NCBI GenBank assembly: GCA_030064795.1
Contig: JASJEI010000059.1
Span: 1-37,073 of the forward strand
Length of the DNA stretch: 37,073 bases
DNA from: Pleurocapsa sp. MO_226.B13
GTDB taxonomy: Bacteria > Cyanobacteriota > Cyanobacteriia > Cyanobacteriales > Xenococcaceae
Direction of reading: 5' to 3'
This document shows positions 8,508-18,440 of this stretch, piece by piece; position 1 is the first letter of the stretch, and every line of letters begins with the position of its first letter. The translations under genes and the position numbers were made by a program. The notes under the pieces were generated by a model. The model did no database searches, was not told the DNA's origin, and was given only the letters and a program-made list of their open reading frames with translations.

Positions 8508-10407
8508 AACTGAACTCCCTCATTTACTGGGTACAAATTAAGGAAACTCCCAATAAATCTAAGCCAGACTGTTGGAGTGGAGTCGGTTGAGTTATCTTAG
8601 AAAAAACATATTCTCCACCTGAGTTAGTATACTTAACTTTATTCAAACAAATTGTTCCCAAGTCTTCTAATAAAGTACGAAAACTGTGAACTGCTAGCTC
8701 TTGACTATTACGTTTTTTTCTATCTTTGCTTTTGGCTGATTCACTGCGGGAAGCTCTAATTACATCAGTAGTAATATCTGAAGTTTCTTCATCTTCAAAT
8801 AATAAAGGTGCGAGGAGTTTTCTTAAATGCCATTCTACATAGTAAGCTAGCATACACAAGAAAATATGAGCCTTGACTCTTTCACCCTTATAATGATAAA
8901 TAGGACGCACTTTTAAATCGATTGATTTATAACAACGAAAAGCTGCTTCTACTTGAGATAAACTCTTATAAGCTTTAACTGTGTTTTTTCCATCCATTAC
9001 AGTTTTTTTAACAGATGTTCTAATCACATATACTCCATCTAAAGCTGTTTCTTGAGTGATTATTTCTTCTCGACGATTATAACTAAATTCCGCATCTTTA
9101 ATCTCTAAAGTATAATATTTATTTACCTGATATTTATTCAATACTTTGGCAACCCTGAAAGCAATTTTATCTTGACCTTTCAAAGCTCTTTTTTCTCGAT
9201 TGGTTGCCTTCACTATTTGGTCTAATTCTTTTTCTACTACCTGTAAGATAGTTTCTCTTTGTTTTTGGTTCTTTTCAGCTATTAAGGGATTACGACAAGC
9301 TATTAATCTTTCTTCTGGGTAATCTTCACTTTCAAATTCTACTAGATTTAACTCATCAAATAATCCTAATTGAATCGCTTCAACTTCTGCCAATTTTCTG
9401 ATTTGTGGCTTAGTCAAACCACTGATATAGTCTAGTCCTTCTACTGGTTTTACTAATTCATTGATTTTGGCATTAGTTAAAATACCCCTGTCTGTTACCC
9501 AAACAACATGAGAGAGCCCAAATCGATTTCTTACTTTCTCTATTTGACTGGCTAAAGTGGCACGTAAAGAAGTGTTTCCTGAAAATACTTCTACTGCTAT
9601 CGGACAGCCATCTTTATCACACAGTAAGCCAAAGACTATTTGGGTTTTCCCTTTCTTTTTATCTCGATTATATCCATAAAACCCTAAGTCACACTTGGTT
9701 CCTTCTAAATAGCTGGAAGTGACATCATATAAAACTAATGAACCTGATGTTAGATGTTTTTTGGCTAATTTATCTTCAATTTTTGATTGATTATCTAATA
9801 ACCAATCTAGGGCATGATATAACTCATTTTCGTTTGCTGTTTCTAAGTTTAACAATTTTCCTAAGCTATGACTACAAGTTTGATGATTAAATCCTCTGGC
9901 TGTAGCTAATTTTGACTTAGGGTTGATAATCCTAGCAATAATCATTGCTATTACTAAGTTTTTTTGACGAGATGAGCCGGGACTAATTATGTTCGATAAT
10001 CCTAGTTTTTTAGTCATTTCTAAGATTGCTGCTACATGACCATGTGGCAGACTTTTAATGATTTCAAAGTTCGATGGTATTGCATCAGAGATAGATACTT
10101 TGGCTCCCTTTAATACCATTTTCATGTTGTCAACAACATCATCTGGCAATTTTGATAGATTTGCCAGAGTTCTTTTCTTTACTCGATCGCCCTCCCGATA
10201 AGATTCTCTTAGAAGAACTGCTGGAGGCGAATTTCTATTAGGTACTCTTTCTATATACATGACTACTATTGTTCCATATTTCTTCTCCTCTTCTTTTTAA
10301 GAAATGTAACAATTTACATGGCTACACAAAGAGAGCTATAATTGTCTATCTCTTTGCTGGCAGGGTTTTTAGCTTTTGTTAGTACTTTTGTATAGGGAAG
10401 TTCAGTT
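8508..10407 (-). mobile_element. IS1634-type insertion sequence
   Basis: The element carries one transposase on the minus strand. Its ends are imperfect inverted repeats: CTGAACTCCCT at 8510-8520 on the left, and on the right AGGGAAGTTCAG at 10394-10405, which reads CTGAACTTCCCT on the other strand. The transposase stop is only about 15 bp from the left end. I could not identify a convincing target duplication, so the exact ends may be off by a few bases or the flanks may have been rearranged. The right end lies on the first codons of the nitroreductase gene. Confidence 0.7.
8524..10260 (-). CDS. IS1634-family DDE transposase
   Basis: A 578-residue transposase of the IS1634 branch of IS4-like enzymes. 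The opening MYIERVPNRNSPPAVLLRES is typical. Candidate catalytic residues are the Asp in LVLYDVTSSYLEG, the Asp in VWVTDRGIL, and the Glu in SLSQVEAAFRCYK, which lies in the YREK-like region. The frame is intact with no premature stop, so the element may still be active. Length is normal for the family. It is read toward the left end of the element. Confidence 0.9.
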   Translation of the reverse strand: MYIERVPNRNSPPAVLLRESYREGDRVKKRTLANLSKLPDDVVDNMKMVLKGAKVSISDAIPSNFEIIKSLPHGHVAAILEMTKKLGLSNIISPGSSRQKNLVIAMIIARIINPKSKLATARGFNHQTCSHSLGKLLNLETANENELYHALDWLLDNQSKIEDKLAKKHLTSGSLVLYDVTSSYLEGTKCDLGFYGYNRDKKKGKTQIVFGLLCDKDGCPIAVEVFSGNTSLRATLASQIEKVRNRFGLSHVVWVTDRGILTNAKINELVKPVEGLDYISGLTKPQIRKLAEVEAIQLGLFDELNLVEFESEDYPEERLIACRNPLIAEKNQKQRETILQVVEKELDQIVKATNREKRALKGQDKIAFRVAKVLNKYQVNKYYTLEIKDAEFSYNRREEIITQETALDGVYVIRTSVKKTVMDGKNTVKAYKSLSQVEAAFRCYKSIDLKVRPIYHYKGERVKAHIFLCMLAYYVEWHLRKLLAPLLFEDEETSDITTDVIRASRSESAKSKDRKKRNSQELAVHSFRTLLEDLGTICLNKVKYTNSGGEYVFSKITQPTPLQQSGLDLLGVSLICTQ

Positions 10408-11032
10408 AGAACAACTTCGTTGGCGTTATGCTACCAAAAAATTCAATCCCGATAAAAAGATAACAGAAACTACTTGGAAAACATTAGAACAAAGTTTGGT
10501 ACTATCTCCTTCTTCTTTTGGTTTACAGCCTTGGAAATTTTTAGTAGTTCGCAACCCAGAAATACGACAGAAGTTATTAGAACCTGCTTGGGGACAAAAA
10601 CCCGTGGTCGAAGCTTCTCATCTAGTAGTTTTTGCCAATAAGCAAGATATTGAGAATGCTGATGTCGATCGCCATATTCAAAGAATGGCACAAGTGCAAG
10701 AAGTTGCACCAGAGAAGCTGAATGGATTTTCTGAGATGGTCAAAGGTTATTTACACGAACCACCTTTTCCTCTAGAGACTAACAAATGGGCAGCAAAACA
10801 AACCTATATTGCTTTAGGCTTTTTTCTTACTTCCGCTGCCATGATGGGGATCGATACTCTACCGATGGAAGGTTTTATTCCGGCTAAAGTTGACGAAATC
10901 TTAGATCTAGATAGTCAAGGCTACAGTTCAGTTGTTATGTGTGCTGCGGGATATCGTGCCGACGACGACGCTTATGCGGATAAACCCAAAGTTCGTTTTC
11001 CTACCGAGGAAGTAGTAACCTATGTAGATTAA
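10376..11032 (+). CDS. Nitroreductase-family protein whose start is replaced by an IS end
   Basis: From about 10406 the frame encodes an intact NfsB-like FMN nitroreductase: LEQLRWRYATKKFNP at the front, SPSSFGLQPWKFLVV for FMN binding, and GIDTLPMEGF and GYRADDD near the end. Such enzymes reduce nitro compounds or quinones with NAD(P)H. The native ATG is missing because the IS1634-type element ends at the second or third codon. Only TTG codons inside the IS end (10376, 10388) stay in frame, so expression would need a start and promoter supplied by the IS. It is either a recent functional fusion or an incipient pseudogene. The downstream frame has no lesions. Confidence 0.8.
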   Translation: MLVLLYREVQLEQLRWRYATKKFNPDKKITETTWKTLEQSLVLSPSSFGLQPWKFLVVRNPEIRQKLLEPAWGQKPVVEASHLVVFANKQDIENADVDRHIQRMAQVQEVAPEKLNGFSEMVKGYLHEPPFPLETNKWAAKQTYIALGFFLTSAAMMGIDTLPMEGFIPAKVDEILDLDSQGYSSVVMCAAGYRADDDAYADKPKVRFPTEEVVTYVD

Positions 11033-11040
11033 CTTAGTTA

Positions 11041-11105
11041 GGGCGATCGCTTGTCTGGAGAGCTTAAACCTACTCAGTTTGGGAGATAAACCGAGGCGAT
11101 CGCCC
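11041..11105. repeat. Inverted repeat built on two HIP1 sites
   Basis: GGGCGATCGC at 11041-11050 and GCGATCGCCC at 11096-11105 form a 10-bp inverted repeat around 45 bases, just after the nitroreductase stop. It could act as a terminator for that gene or simply reflect two HIP1 octamers with matching flanks. I see no known riboswitch fold in the leader before metH. Confidence 0.4.
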
Positions 11106-11224
11106 CCAATTTAACCTTTAGCTATCTTTTTACCTCTTTAAAAGATCTTCCTCCCCTTTTTGCCGAAGACAACCATATAATAAGACTTAATGTAAATTTA
11201 TCTGTCGATCGGCAGTCGCCAGCA

Positions 11225-14200
11225 ATGGACAATCTTTTCTTAAATCGTCTTAAAAGCCCCAGTCGCCCCGTGTTAGTCTTCGATGGGGCAATGGGAACAA
11301 ACTTACAGGTACAAAACCTCACCGCCGAAGATTTTGGGGGTGCAGCCTATGAAGGTTGCAACGAATACCTCGTCCACACTAAACCAGAAGCAGTAGCCCA
11401 AGTACATCGTGGTTTCCTAGAAGCTGGTGCAGATGTGATTGAAACCGATACTTTTGGCGGAACTAAGCTAGTTTTAGCCGAGTACGACCTAGCGGACAAA
11501 GCTTATTACCTCAATAAAACCGCAGCAGAATTAGCCAAACGAGTCGCGCAAGAATATTCTACACCCGATAAACCTCGTTTTGTGGCGGGTTCGATGGGGC
11601 CTGGTACTAAGTTACCCACTTTGGGACATATTGATTTTGATAGTCTCAAAGATGCTTATGTCGAACAAGCAACAGCACTCTACGACGGTGGTGTAGATTT
11701 ACTCTTAGTAGAAACCTGCCAGGATGTATTACAGATTAAGGCCGCTTTAAACGCCATTGAAGAAGTATTTGAGAAAAAAGGTACGCGACTTCCCCTGATG
11801 GTTTCTGTCACTATGGAACAAATGGGAACTATGCTGGTGGGGACAGAAATCGATGCAGCTTTGGCAATTTTAGAACCCTATCCCATTGATATTTTAGGGC
11901 TAAACTGCGCTACAGGGCCCGACTTGATGAAGGATCATATCAAGTACCTCTCAGAACATTCGCCTTTTATTGTTTCTTGTGTACCGAATGCAGGTTTACC
12001 CGAAAATGTTGGCGGACAGGCCCACTATAAGCTTACGCCAGTAGAACTCCGCATGGCGTTGATGCACTTTGTTGAAGATTTAGGAGTGCAGATAGTTGGT
12101 GGTTGTTGTGGTACGAGATTCGACCACATCCAGGCTTTAGCCGAGATGACTCACGACCTAACTCCAAAAGAACGTCATCCCCATTACGAACCCTCCGCAG
12201 CCTCGATTTACAGTACTCAACCTTACCTTCAAGATAATTCTTTTTTAATTGTGGGGGAAAGATTAAACGCCAGTGGTTCTAAAAAATGTCGTACCCTACT
12301 CAATGAAGAAGATTGGGATAGTTTAGTTTCCCTAGCTAAGTCTCAGGTAAAAGAAGGCGCGCACGTCCTCGATGTCAACGTAGACTATGTAGGACGAGAT
12401 GGGGAAAGGGATATGCACGAACTGGCTTCCCGTTTGGTAAACAATGTTACTTTGCCTTTGATGTTAGACTCTACCGAGTGGACAAAGATGGAAGCGGGGT
12501 TGAAAGTTGCGGGGGGGAAATGTATCCTCAACTCCACTAACTACGAAGATGGGGAAGAAAGATTTTATCAGGTACTAGATTTAGCCAAGAAATACGGCGC
12601 GGGGATAGTTGTCGGTACGATCGATGAAGATGGTATGGGACGGACTGCGGATAAAAAATTTGCGATCGCCAAACGCGCCTATGATGCAGCCGTTGAATAT
12701 GGTATCCCTCCCCAAGAAATCTTTTTCGATCCTTTGGCTTTACCCGTCTCGACAGGTATTGAAGAAGACAGAGAAAACGGCAAAGCAACCGTTGAAGCAA
12801 CTAAAAGAATCAGGGAAGAGTTACCAGGGTGTCATATCTTGCTGGGTGTCTCTAATGTTTCCTTTGGTTTAAATTTGGCAGCCAGACAGGTATTAAATTC
12901 GGTCTTTTTACACGAATGTATGCAGGTAGGCTTGGACTCGGCTATTGTTAATGCCAGTAAAATTTTGCCCCTAGCCAAAATCGATCCCGAACATCAAAAA
13001 GTCTGTCTCGATCTGATTTACGATCGCCGTGAGTTCGATGGCGATATTTGTACTTACGATCCCTTAGCAGAGTTAACTACTCTATTTGCGGGTAAAAAAG
13101 CCAAAAAGTCTGAAGCAGTTGATAAGAACCTGCCGATAGAAGAACGTCTTAAACAACATATAATTGACGGCGAACGTATAGGTTTAGATGAAGCTTTAGA
13201 CGAAGCTTTGCAACAATATCCACCGTTAGATATTGTCAATACCTTTCTTTTAGACGGGATGAAAGTTGTAGGCGAACTATTTGGTTCGGGACAAATGCAG
13301 TTACCTTTTGTACTTCAGTCGGCACAGACTATGAAGGCTGCGGTAGCCTATCTAGAACCCCACATGGATAAAGAAGAAGCGGATGATAGTGGTAAAGGTA
13401 AATTTGTCATCGCTACAGTTAAGGGTGACGTTCACGATATTGGGAAAAATTTAGTCGATATTATTCTTTCCAATAACGGTTATAAAGTAATTAATCTGGG
13501 AATCAAACAACCCATAGAAAACATTATTAAAGCCTATGAAGAACACCAGCCAGACTGTATCGCCATGAGTGGTTTGCTGGTGAAATCTACAGCTTTTATG
13601 AAAGATAACCTGGAAACTTTTAATGAAAAAGGTATTACCGTTCCCGTTATCTTAGGTGGTGCAGCCTTAACTCCTAAATTTGTCAATCAAGATTGTCAAA
13701 ATACCTATAAAGGTAAAGTTATCTATGGTAAAGATGCTTTTGCAGATTTGCATTTTATGGATAAACTAATGCCAGCTAAGGCTGATAATAATTGGGATGA
13801 TCTTAAAGGTTTCTTGGATGAAGTAGAGTCCGTAGATGAACACAGATTAACGCAGATAGGGGCAGACGGTGAAGAACAACCATTCGAGGGAGAAGATCGG
13901 GATAAAATTTTTGTCGATGAGGTTAGTAAGAAAGAAGAACCTGTCGAAATAGATACCAGACGTTCGGAAGCAGTTGCTTTGGATATCGATCGCCCTACTC
14001 CTCCTTTTTGGGGTACTGAAATTCTTAAACCTGAAGATATACCCCTTGAAGAAGTTTTTCCCTATCTAGACTTACAGGCGTTATTTGTCGGACAATGGCA
14101 ATTCCGCAAGCCAAAAGAACAGTCGCGGGAAGATTACGAGGAGTTCCTCGCCAGAAAAGTCCATCCGATTTTGGAAGAATGGAAACAAAGAATTGTTGCG

Positions 14201-14818
14201 GATAACCTCCTGCATCCAACGGTAATTTATGGTTATTTCCCCTGTAACGCGGAAGGGAATACATTATATGTTTACAATCCCAAAGATGTAGAGACGCGAA
14301 ATTTCGCGTCTCTACCAGAACCAGTTGCGACGTTTGAATTTCCCCGACAAAGTTCGGGTAAACGTTTGTGTATCGCCGACTTTTTTGCCACTAAAGAATC
14401 GGGACATATCGATGTCTTTCCGATGCAGGCGGTAACTGTAGGCGAAGTTGCCACCGAATACGCCCAGAAACTCTTTAAAGCCGATAACTACACTGAATAT
14501 CTTTACTATCATGGTATGGCGGTACAGATGGCGGAAGCTTTAGCCGAATGGACGCACGCCAGAATTCGCCAAGAGTTGGGCTTTGAAGCCGAAGAATCAG
14601 ATAACATCCGCGATATCTTACAGCAACGCTATCGAGGTTCTCGTTACAGTTTTGGTTATCCTGCTTGTCCTAATATTCAAGATCAATATAAGCAACTGGA
14701 TTTACTAGATACCAAGCGGATTGATATGTATATGGATGAAAGCGAACAACTATATCCAGAACAGTCTACCACGGCGATCGTCACTTATCATCCCGTGGCT
14801 AGGTATTTTAGTGCTTAG
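11225..14818 (+). CDS. metH: Cobalamin-dependent methionine synthase
   Basis: The 1197-residue enzyme transfers the methyl group of 5-methyltetrahydrofolate via a cobamide to homocysteine. All four modules are visible: the homocysteine domain with zinc ligands C228 and C294-C295 (LNCATG, GGCCGT); the pterin domain beginning [10 protein letters not shown]; the cobamide-binding domain with DVHDIG at 735-740; and the C-terminal SAM-dependent reactivation domain with [11 protein letters not shown]. Length is normal. A perfect 28-bp palindrome at 14288-14315 lies inside the gene in frame and encodes VETRNFASL (1022-1030), probably a loop insertion in the reactivation domain. The ATG at 11225 gives the usual opening ([15 protein letters not shown]). 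Confidence 0.97.
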   Translation: MDNLFLNRLKSPSRPVLVFDGAMGTNLQVQNLTAEDFGGAAYEGCNEYLVHTKPEAVAQVHRGFLEAGADVIETDTFGGTKLVLAEYDLADKAYYLNKTAAELAKRVAQEYSTPDKPRFVAGSMGPGTKLPTLGHIDFDSLKDAYVEQATALYDGGVDLLLVETCQDVLQIKAALNAIEEVFEKKGTRLPLMVSVTMEQMGTMLVGTEIDAALAILEPYPIDILGLNCATGPDLMKDHIKYLSEHSPFIVSCVPNAGLPENVGGQAHYKLTPVELRMALMHFVEDLGVQIVGGCCGTRFDHIQALAEMTHDLTPKERHPHYEPSAASIYSTQPYLQDNSFLIVGERLNASGSKKCRTLLNEEDWDSLVSLAKSQVKEGAHVLDVNVDYVGRDGERDMHELASRLVNNVTLPLMLDSTEWTKMEAGLKVAGGKCILNSTNYEDGEERFYQVLDLAKKYGAGIVVGTIDEDGMGRTADKKFAIAKRAYDAAVEYGIPPQEIFFDPLALPVSTGIEEDRENGKATVEATKRIREELPGCHILLGVSNVSFGLNLAARQVLNSVFLHECMQVGLDSAIVNASKILPLAKIDPEHQKVCLDLIYDRREFDGDICTYDPLAELTTLFAGKKAKKSEAVDKNLPIEERLKQHIIDGERIGLDEALDEALQQYPPLDIVNTFLLDGMKVVGELFGSGQMQLPFVLQSAQTMKAAVAYLEPHMDKEEADDSGKGKFVIATVKGDVHDIGKNLVDIILSNNGYKVINLGIKQPIENIIKAYEEHQPDCIAMSGLLVKSTAFMKDNLETFNEKGITVPVILGGAALTPKFVNQDCQNTYKGKVIYGKDAFADLHFMDKLMPAKADNNWDDLKGFLDEVESVDEHRLTQIGADGEEQPFEGEDRDKIFVDEVSKKEEPVEIDTRRSEAVALDIDRPTPPFWGTEILKPEDIPLEEVFPYLDLQALFVGQWQFRKPKEQSREDYEEFLARKVHPILEEWKQRIVADNLLHPTVIYGYFPCNAEGNTLYVYNPKDVETRNFASLPEPVATFEFPRQSSGKRLCIADFFATKESGHIDVFPMQAVTVGEVATEYAQKLFKADNYTEYLYYHGMAVQMAEALAEWTHARIRQELGFEAEESDNIRDILQQRYRGSRYSFGYPACPNIQDQYKQLDLLDTKRIDMYMDESEQLYPEQSTTAIVTYHPVARYFSA
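14288..14315. repeat. Perfect 28-bp palindromic repeat inside metH
   Basis: The left half is GTAGAGACGCGAAA and the right half is its exact reverse complement. GTAGAGACGCGA-type palindromes are, as far as I know, abundant dispersed repeats in cyanobacterial intergenic DNA. Here one copy lies within coding sequence and keeps the frame open. A related stem (ATGTAGAGA) forms the terminator after ndhJ. Confidence 0.8.
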
Positions 14819-14851
14819 GTAAAACGACTTAAGCAATTTGACATTGAATCG

Positions 14852-14890
14852 AGAAACAGAAAACTACACTAAATGTCGTTCTCTGTTTCT
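14852..14890. terminator. Likely terminator between convergent metH and the synthase gene
   Basis: AGAAACAGA at 14852-14860 pairs perfectly with TCTGTTTCT at 14882-14890 across a 21-base loop, about 35 bp after the metH stop. No other gene is visible between 14819 and 15002. There is no long T-run, so efficiency is uncertain. Confidence 0.45.
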
Positions 14891-15002
14891 TGTCATCTGA
14901 AAAATCAAATTTAGAGAATTGATGGCGACAAAGGCATAATTCCCCAGGTGACGCTACTTCGCAAGCAGCTTGTACGATCGCCATGTCGATCCTTGAATAA
15001 AA

Positions 15003-16655
15003 TTAAATAGTAATTTCACAACTGAGATCGCCTGATTTTTGAGAGAAGCGCAAATTTTCTTTATAGTCTACAGGACAATCAATTACCGCAGGGACATCAT
15101 CAGCCAGAGCTTTTTGTAGGGTCGGAATTAAATCTGCTGCCGATTCTACCCGATAACCCTTAAGTCCCATGCTCTCGGCAAATTTTACAAAATCAGGATT
15201 GCCAAAATCAATAAAGGTAGAGTGACCAAACTGATTAATCTGTTTCCATTCGATTAAACCATAACCATCGTCATTAAAAATTAGAGTCACAAAAGGAGTC
15301 TTGACCCGTAAGGCAGTCTCCAATTCCTGACAATTCATCATAAAGCCACCGTCCCCCGTGACAGCAACCACTTTGCGATCGGGATGGACTAATTTGGCTG
15401 CCATTGCCCCTGGTATGGCGATACCCATGGCAGCAAAGCCATTAGAGATAATACAGGTGTTAGGACAGTCAGAGTGATAGTGACGTGCCATCCACATTTT
15501 ATGCGCCCCGACATCAGAAATAACAATATCTTCTGGAGCCATTACCTGACGCAAGTCGTAAATGATTTTTTGAGGTTTGATCGGGAATCCATCATCATTG
15601 GCATATCGTTCGTAATCTTCTTTGATTTGACTGCGCAAACTAATTGACGAAGGAGATGGTTTGCCATCGCGATCGCAACGTTTAACTATATCTTGCAAAG
15701 AATCAGAAATATCTCCAAATACTTCTACTGAGGGTATATAGCTGCTATCAATTTCCGCTCTACTTTCGTCGATATGAATAATTTTTTTATCCCCAAGCGG
15801 ATTCCATTTTTTGGGGGAATATTCAATTAGGTCGTAACCAATTGCAATCACCAGGTCTGCTTCATCAAAAGCACAGCTAATTAAATCTCGCTGCTGTAAT
15901 CCTACTGTCCACAGAGATAATGGATGAGTATAGGGAATCGCGCCTTTGCCCATAAAAGTATTGGCAACGGGAATGTTCAGCCGAGTAGCAAATTCAGTTA
16001 AAGCTTCGCTAGCACAACCGCGAATTACACCATTTCCTGCCAAAATGAGGGGATTTTTGGCTTTAGAAATAGCAGCAGCAGCAGCGTTAAGGCTACGAGT
16101 CGAGGCATAGGTTTTTTCCCGCTTATCTCTATGTAAGGGCTTGCTGTCTAATGGCATGGCAGCAATATTTTCTGGCAGATCGATATGAACTGCACCAGGT
16201 TTTTCGGCTTGAGCGACTTTAAAAGCTTTACGCACAATTTCAGTAGTGTTATCGGGACGAACAATTTGGGCGTTCCATTTAGTGACCGGGGCGAACATTG
16301 CCACTAAATCGAGATACTGGTGAGATTCAATGTGCATCCGATCTGTACCCACCTGACCTGTAATTGCCACTAACGGCGCACCATCAAGGTTGGCATCCGC
16401 TACCCCTGTCATTAGATTAGTCGCTCCAGGGCCGAGAGTAGACAAACATACTCCTGCTTTTCCTGTCAAACGACCATAAACATCTGCCATGAATGCTGCC
16501 CCTTGTTCGTGACGGGTAGTAATAAATTGGATTGGTGAATCCTTGAGGGCTTCCAGGACATGTAGGTTTTCCTCTCCTGGTAGACCGAATACATATTTTA
16601 CCTCTTCATTTTCTAAACACTGTACTAAAACTTCTGCCACATTTAATTCGCCCAT
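15003..16655 (-). CDS. Acetolactate synthase-like thiamine-diphosphate enzyme
   Basis: A 550-residue member of the acetohydroxyacid/acetolactate synthase large-subunit family. The catalytic Glu50 lies in TTRHEQGAAFMADVYGR, LSTLGPGATN follows, and the thiamine-diphosphate motif is GDG at 434-436 running to Asn461 (TLIFNDDGYG). The protein begins and ends without transit or ACT sequence, and no small regulatory subunit gene adjoins it, so it resembles the stand-alone AlsS-like type more than IlvB. The expected reaction is condensation of two pyruvates to acetolactate, but related decarboxylases are possible. It is transcribed alone, convergent with metH. Confidence 0.82.
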   Translation of the reverse strand: MGELNVAEVLVQCLENEEVKYVFGLPGEENLHVLEALKDSPIQFITTRHEQGAAFMADVYGRLTGKAGVCLSTLGPGATNLMTGVADANLDGAPLVAITGQVGTDRMHIESHQYLDLVAMFAPVTKWNAQIVRPDNTTEIVRKAFKVAQAEKPGAVHIDLPENIAAMPLDSKPLHRDKREKTYASTRSLNAAAAAISKAKNPLILAGNGVIRGCASEALTEFATRLNIPVANTFMGKGAIPYTHPLSLWTVGLQQRDLISCAFDEADLVIAIGYDLIEYSPKKWNPLGDKKIIHIDESRAEIDSSYIPSVEVFGDISDSLQDIVKRCDRDGKPSPSSISLRSQIKEDYERYANDDGFPIKPQKIIYDLRQVMAPEDIVISDVGAHKMWMARHYHSDCPNTCIISNGFAAMGIAIPGAMAAKLVHPDRKVVAVTGDGGFMMNCQELETALRVKTPFVTLIFNDDGYGLIEWKQINQFGHSTFIDFGNPDFVKFAESMGLKGYRVESAADLIPTLQKALADDVPAVIDCPVDYKENLRFSQKSGDLSCEITI

Positions 16656-16904
16656 GATGCCTTTTCTCAGTCAAATAGTTACATAGATTTACTATTATCA
16701 TCAAAATTTAGCGACTTTGGTATAAAAAAAGCGATCGTTAATACTAAATTTTTGCCACTTATAAATTAAGCCTAGGAGGCTAGCTAGCTTGATATTAAGC
16801 TTTTGTCATACTTATTGATTCAGCTTTACTCAATCAGGAAATGATGACCAAAACTACTATTTTTAGCTTTCAAATCAATAACGCTCTTGGTGATAATCTA
16901 CTTC

Positions 16905-17681
16905 TTATTTATATCGCACCAGATTGACTCGATAGCGTTGTTTTTTAGTAATTGAAACTTCTCCGACTTCCAACCTGCCTTTACCCCGCATGGCAATTAG
17001 ATCTCCAGCTTTAAGGTTATAACTCGACTGGGTAACTTCCTTCCAGTTGACACGCACGTCTTTGTTAGAGATGGCATCTGCCATTTTGCTCCGAGACATC
17101 CCAAAACCAGCCGAAGCGATCGCGTCTAAACGCATCGAAGCTTCTACTGTGGTTATTTCTTTCTTTTTGGGGGGACGAATTTTTAGTTCGCTAAAGTCTA
17201 TCGGTTGGGTTTTAACGGTTACCGAGCGCACCTGAGTTAAATTAGCCGTCAAAAAATCCACCATTTCAGGAACGACAATTACCTGCGCGCCTCTTTCTCC
17301 CAAAACGATAATATCTCCTACCTTGTCTCTGACGATACCAGTACCCAAAATTGAGCCTAAAAAATCTCGATGGGTAGCAGGATCGAATAAAAAATTACCT
17401 GCAATATCTAAAACTGCCAATTCAATTTGGGATTCATCTAGGGGAAGATCGGGACGTGCCAAACCAATCCGTTTTCTTTCGGCTTGGGTATAGCCACCCC
17501 AGGGTAAAGCTTCAATCTCCGTTAGATTTTGAAAAATCTCTTGTACTTCGAGGCATACTGGAGGAGATAAAAAATCTGTAATGACTACCTCCCAATTTTT
17601 GATTGCTTTTTCGGCTAGATCGATAACGCGGGTAATTTCTGCTTTGTTTTCTACACGCTTTAATAAATCTTCACTCTTCAT
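16905..17681 (-). CDS. Photosystem II S4-domain protein (YlmH-like)
   Basis: I choose the ATG at 17681 (258 residues, beginning MKSEDLLKRVENKAEITR), which fits the family length; the frame stays open to an ATG at 17753 but those extra residues look non-native. The C-terminal S4 RNA-binding domain (about 185-245) contains MRLDAIASAGFGMSRSKMAD and the KDVRVNW loop. The N-terminal part matches YlmH-type proteins, including PWGGYTQAERKRIG and GDIIVLGERGAQVIV. Cyanobacterial members are called photosystem II S4 proteins by genomic association; a role in RNA or ribosome handling is known for relatives, while a PSII role is not proven. Confidence 0.85.
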   Translation of the reverse strand: MKSEDLLKRVENKAEITRVIDLAEKAIKNWEVVITDFLSPPVCLEVQEIFQNLTEIEALPWGGYTQAERKRIGLARPDLPLDESQIELAVLDIAGNFLFDPATHRDFLGSILGTGIVRDKVGDIIVLGERGAQVIVVPEMVDFLTANLTQVRSVTVKTQPIDFSELKIRPPKKKEITTVEASMRLDAIASAGFGMSRSKMADAISNKDVRVNWKEVTQSSYNLKAGDLIAMRGKGRLEVGEVSITKKQRYRVNLVRYK

Positions 17682-17753
17682 TATTTGTAAGTTTTTTTTC
17701 AATAATCTATATAACCATCTAGGAGCATAACCAGTTGTCTTGCCAATAATCAA

Positions 17754-18077
17754 TTCAGCAAGCTCAAGCTATTCTTGATTTTGAGCCAGCGAATCCGCCA
17801 AGACGTTACGATTCCAATTGGGATTAATTGGCAAGAACCATTAAGTTTTCCAATTCATCAGCCTCAAAAACAAAAGTATTTTCGATGGCATCCACAATTA
17901 CCGCGATCGGATCGATGACTTGGACAAAAAACACCATCAATTTGCGCTGTCAATTAATTTAAGACCATCTTCTCTGGATTTTGACCACAATAAAATCAGG
18001 GGATTCTATTACAATTAATACAAGTTTACAAAAATAGTAACAGCGTACACAACCCACTAAGGAGTAAGAAATAAAAA
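17754..18077. other. Intergenic region and leader of the ndhCKJ operon
   Basis: This 324-bp stretch separates the divergent S4-protein and ndh genes. A 37-codon ORF on the minus strand (17824-17937, beginning MVFFVQVIDPIAV) has protein-like composition but no known relatives that I recall. A Shine-Dalgarno AAGGAG lies at 18059-18064, 13 bases before the TTG of ndhC. Promoters for both directions must lie here, but I could not single them out. Confidence 0.35.
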
Positions 18078-18440
18078 TTGTTTGTTCTCAACGGTTATGA
18101 ATATTTTCTGGGCTTCTTACTGATCTGTAGTGCAGTTCCAGCACTTGCTCTGACTGCCTCCAAACTTTTAAGACCTAGTAACGGCGGGCCAGAACGTCAA
18201 ACAACCTATGAATCTGGGATGGAACCCGTTGGTGGAGCTTGGATTCAATTTAACATCCGTTATTATATGTTCGCTCTGGTTTTCGTTGTCTTCGATGTAG
18301 AAACAGTATTTTTATATCCCTGGGCGGTAGCTTTCAATCGCTTAGGATTGTTGGCATTTGCAGAAGCCCTAATTTTTATTGCCATTTTGGTAGTCGCTTT
18401 GGTGTATGCGTGGAGAAAAGGAGCTTTAGAATGGTCATGA
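18078..18440 (+). CDS. ndhC: NDH-1 subunit NdhC (NAD(P)H-quinone oxidoreductase subunit 3)
   Basis: A 120-residue membrane protein nearly identical in pattern to known cyanobacterial Ndh[21 protein letters not shown], the [16 protein letters not shown] signature, and the ending [10 protein letters not shown]. It has three transmembrane helices and belongs to the thylakoid NDH-1 complex used in respiration, cyclic electron flow and CO2 uptake. The family opening [12 protein letters not shown] requires a TTG start at 18078; no ATG or GTG is available in frame. AAGGAG lies 13 bases upstream, longer than ideal. It is the first gene of ndhC-K-J and overlaps ndhK. Confidence 0.96.
   Translation: MFVLNGYEYFLGFLLICSAVPALALTASKLLRPSNGGPERQTTYESGMEPVGGAWIQFNIRYYMFALVFVVFDVETVFLYPWAVAFNRLGLLAFAEALIFIAILVVALVYAWRKGALEWS

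Noticed and set aside
8500..10412. Target-site duplication of the insertion sequence
   Set aside because: Flanks at several trial boundaries do not give matching 4-6-bp repeats, so none is claimed.
11033..11224. Possible SAM, SAH or cobalamin riboswitch before metH
   Set aside because: I could not find the conserved core of any of these classes. The only structure is an inverted repeat made of two HIP1 octamers.
12537..12872. Overlapping ORFs on both strands inside metH
   Set aside because: They are shadows of the metH reading frame with no coding character of their own.
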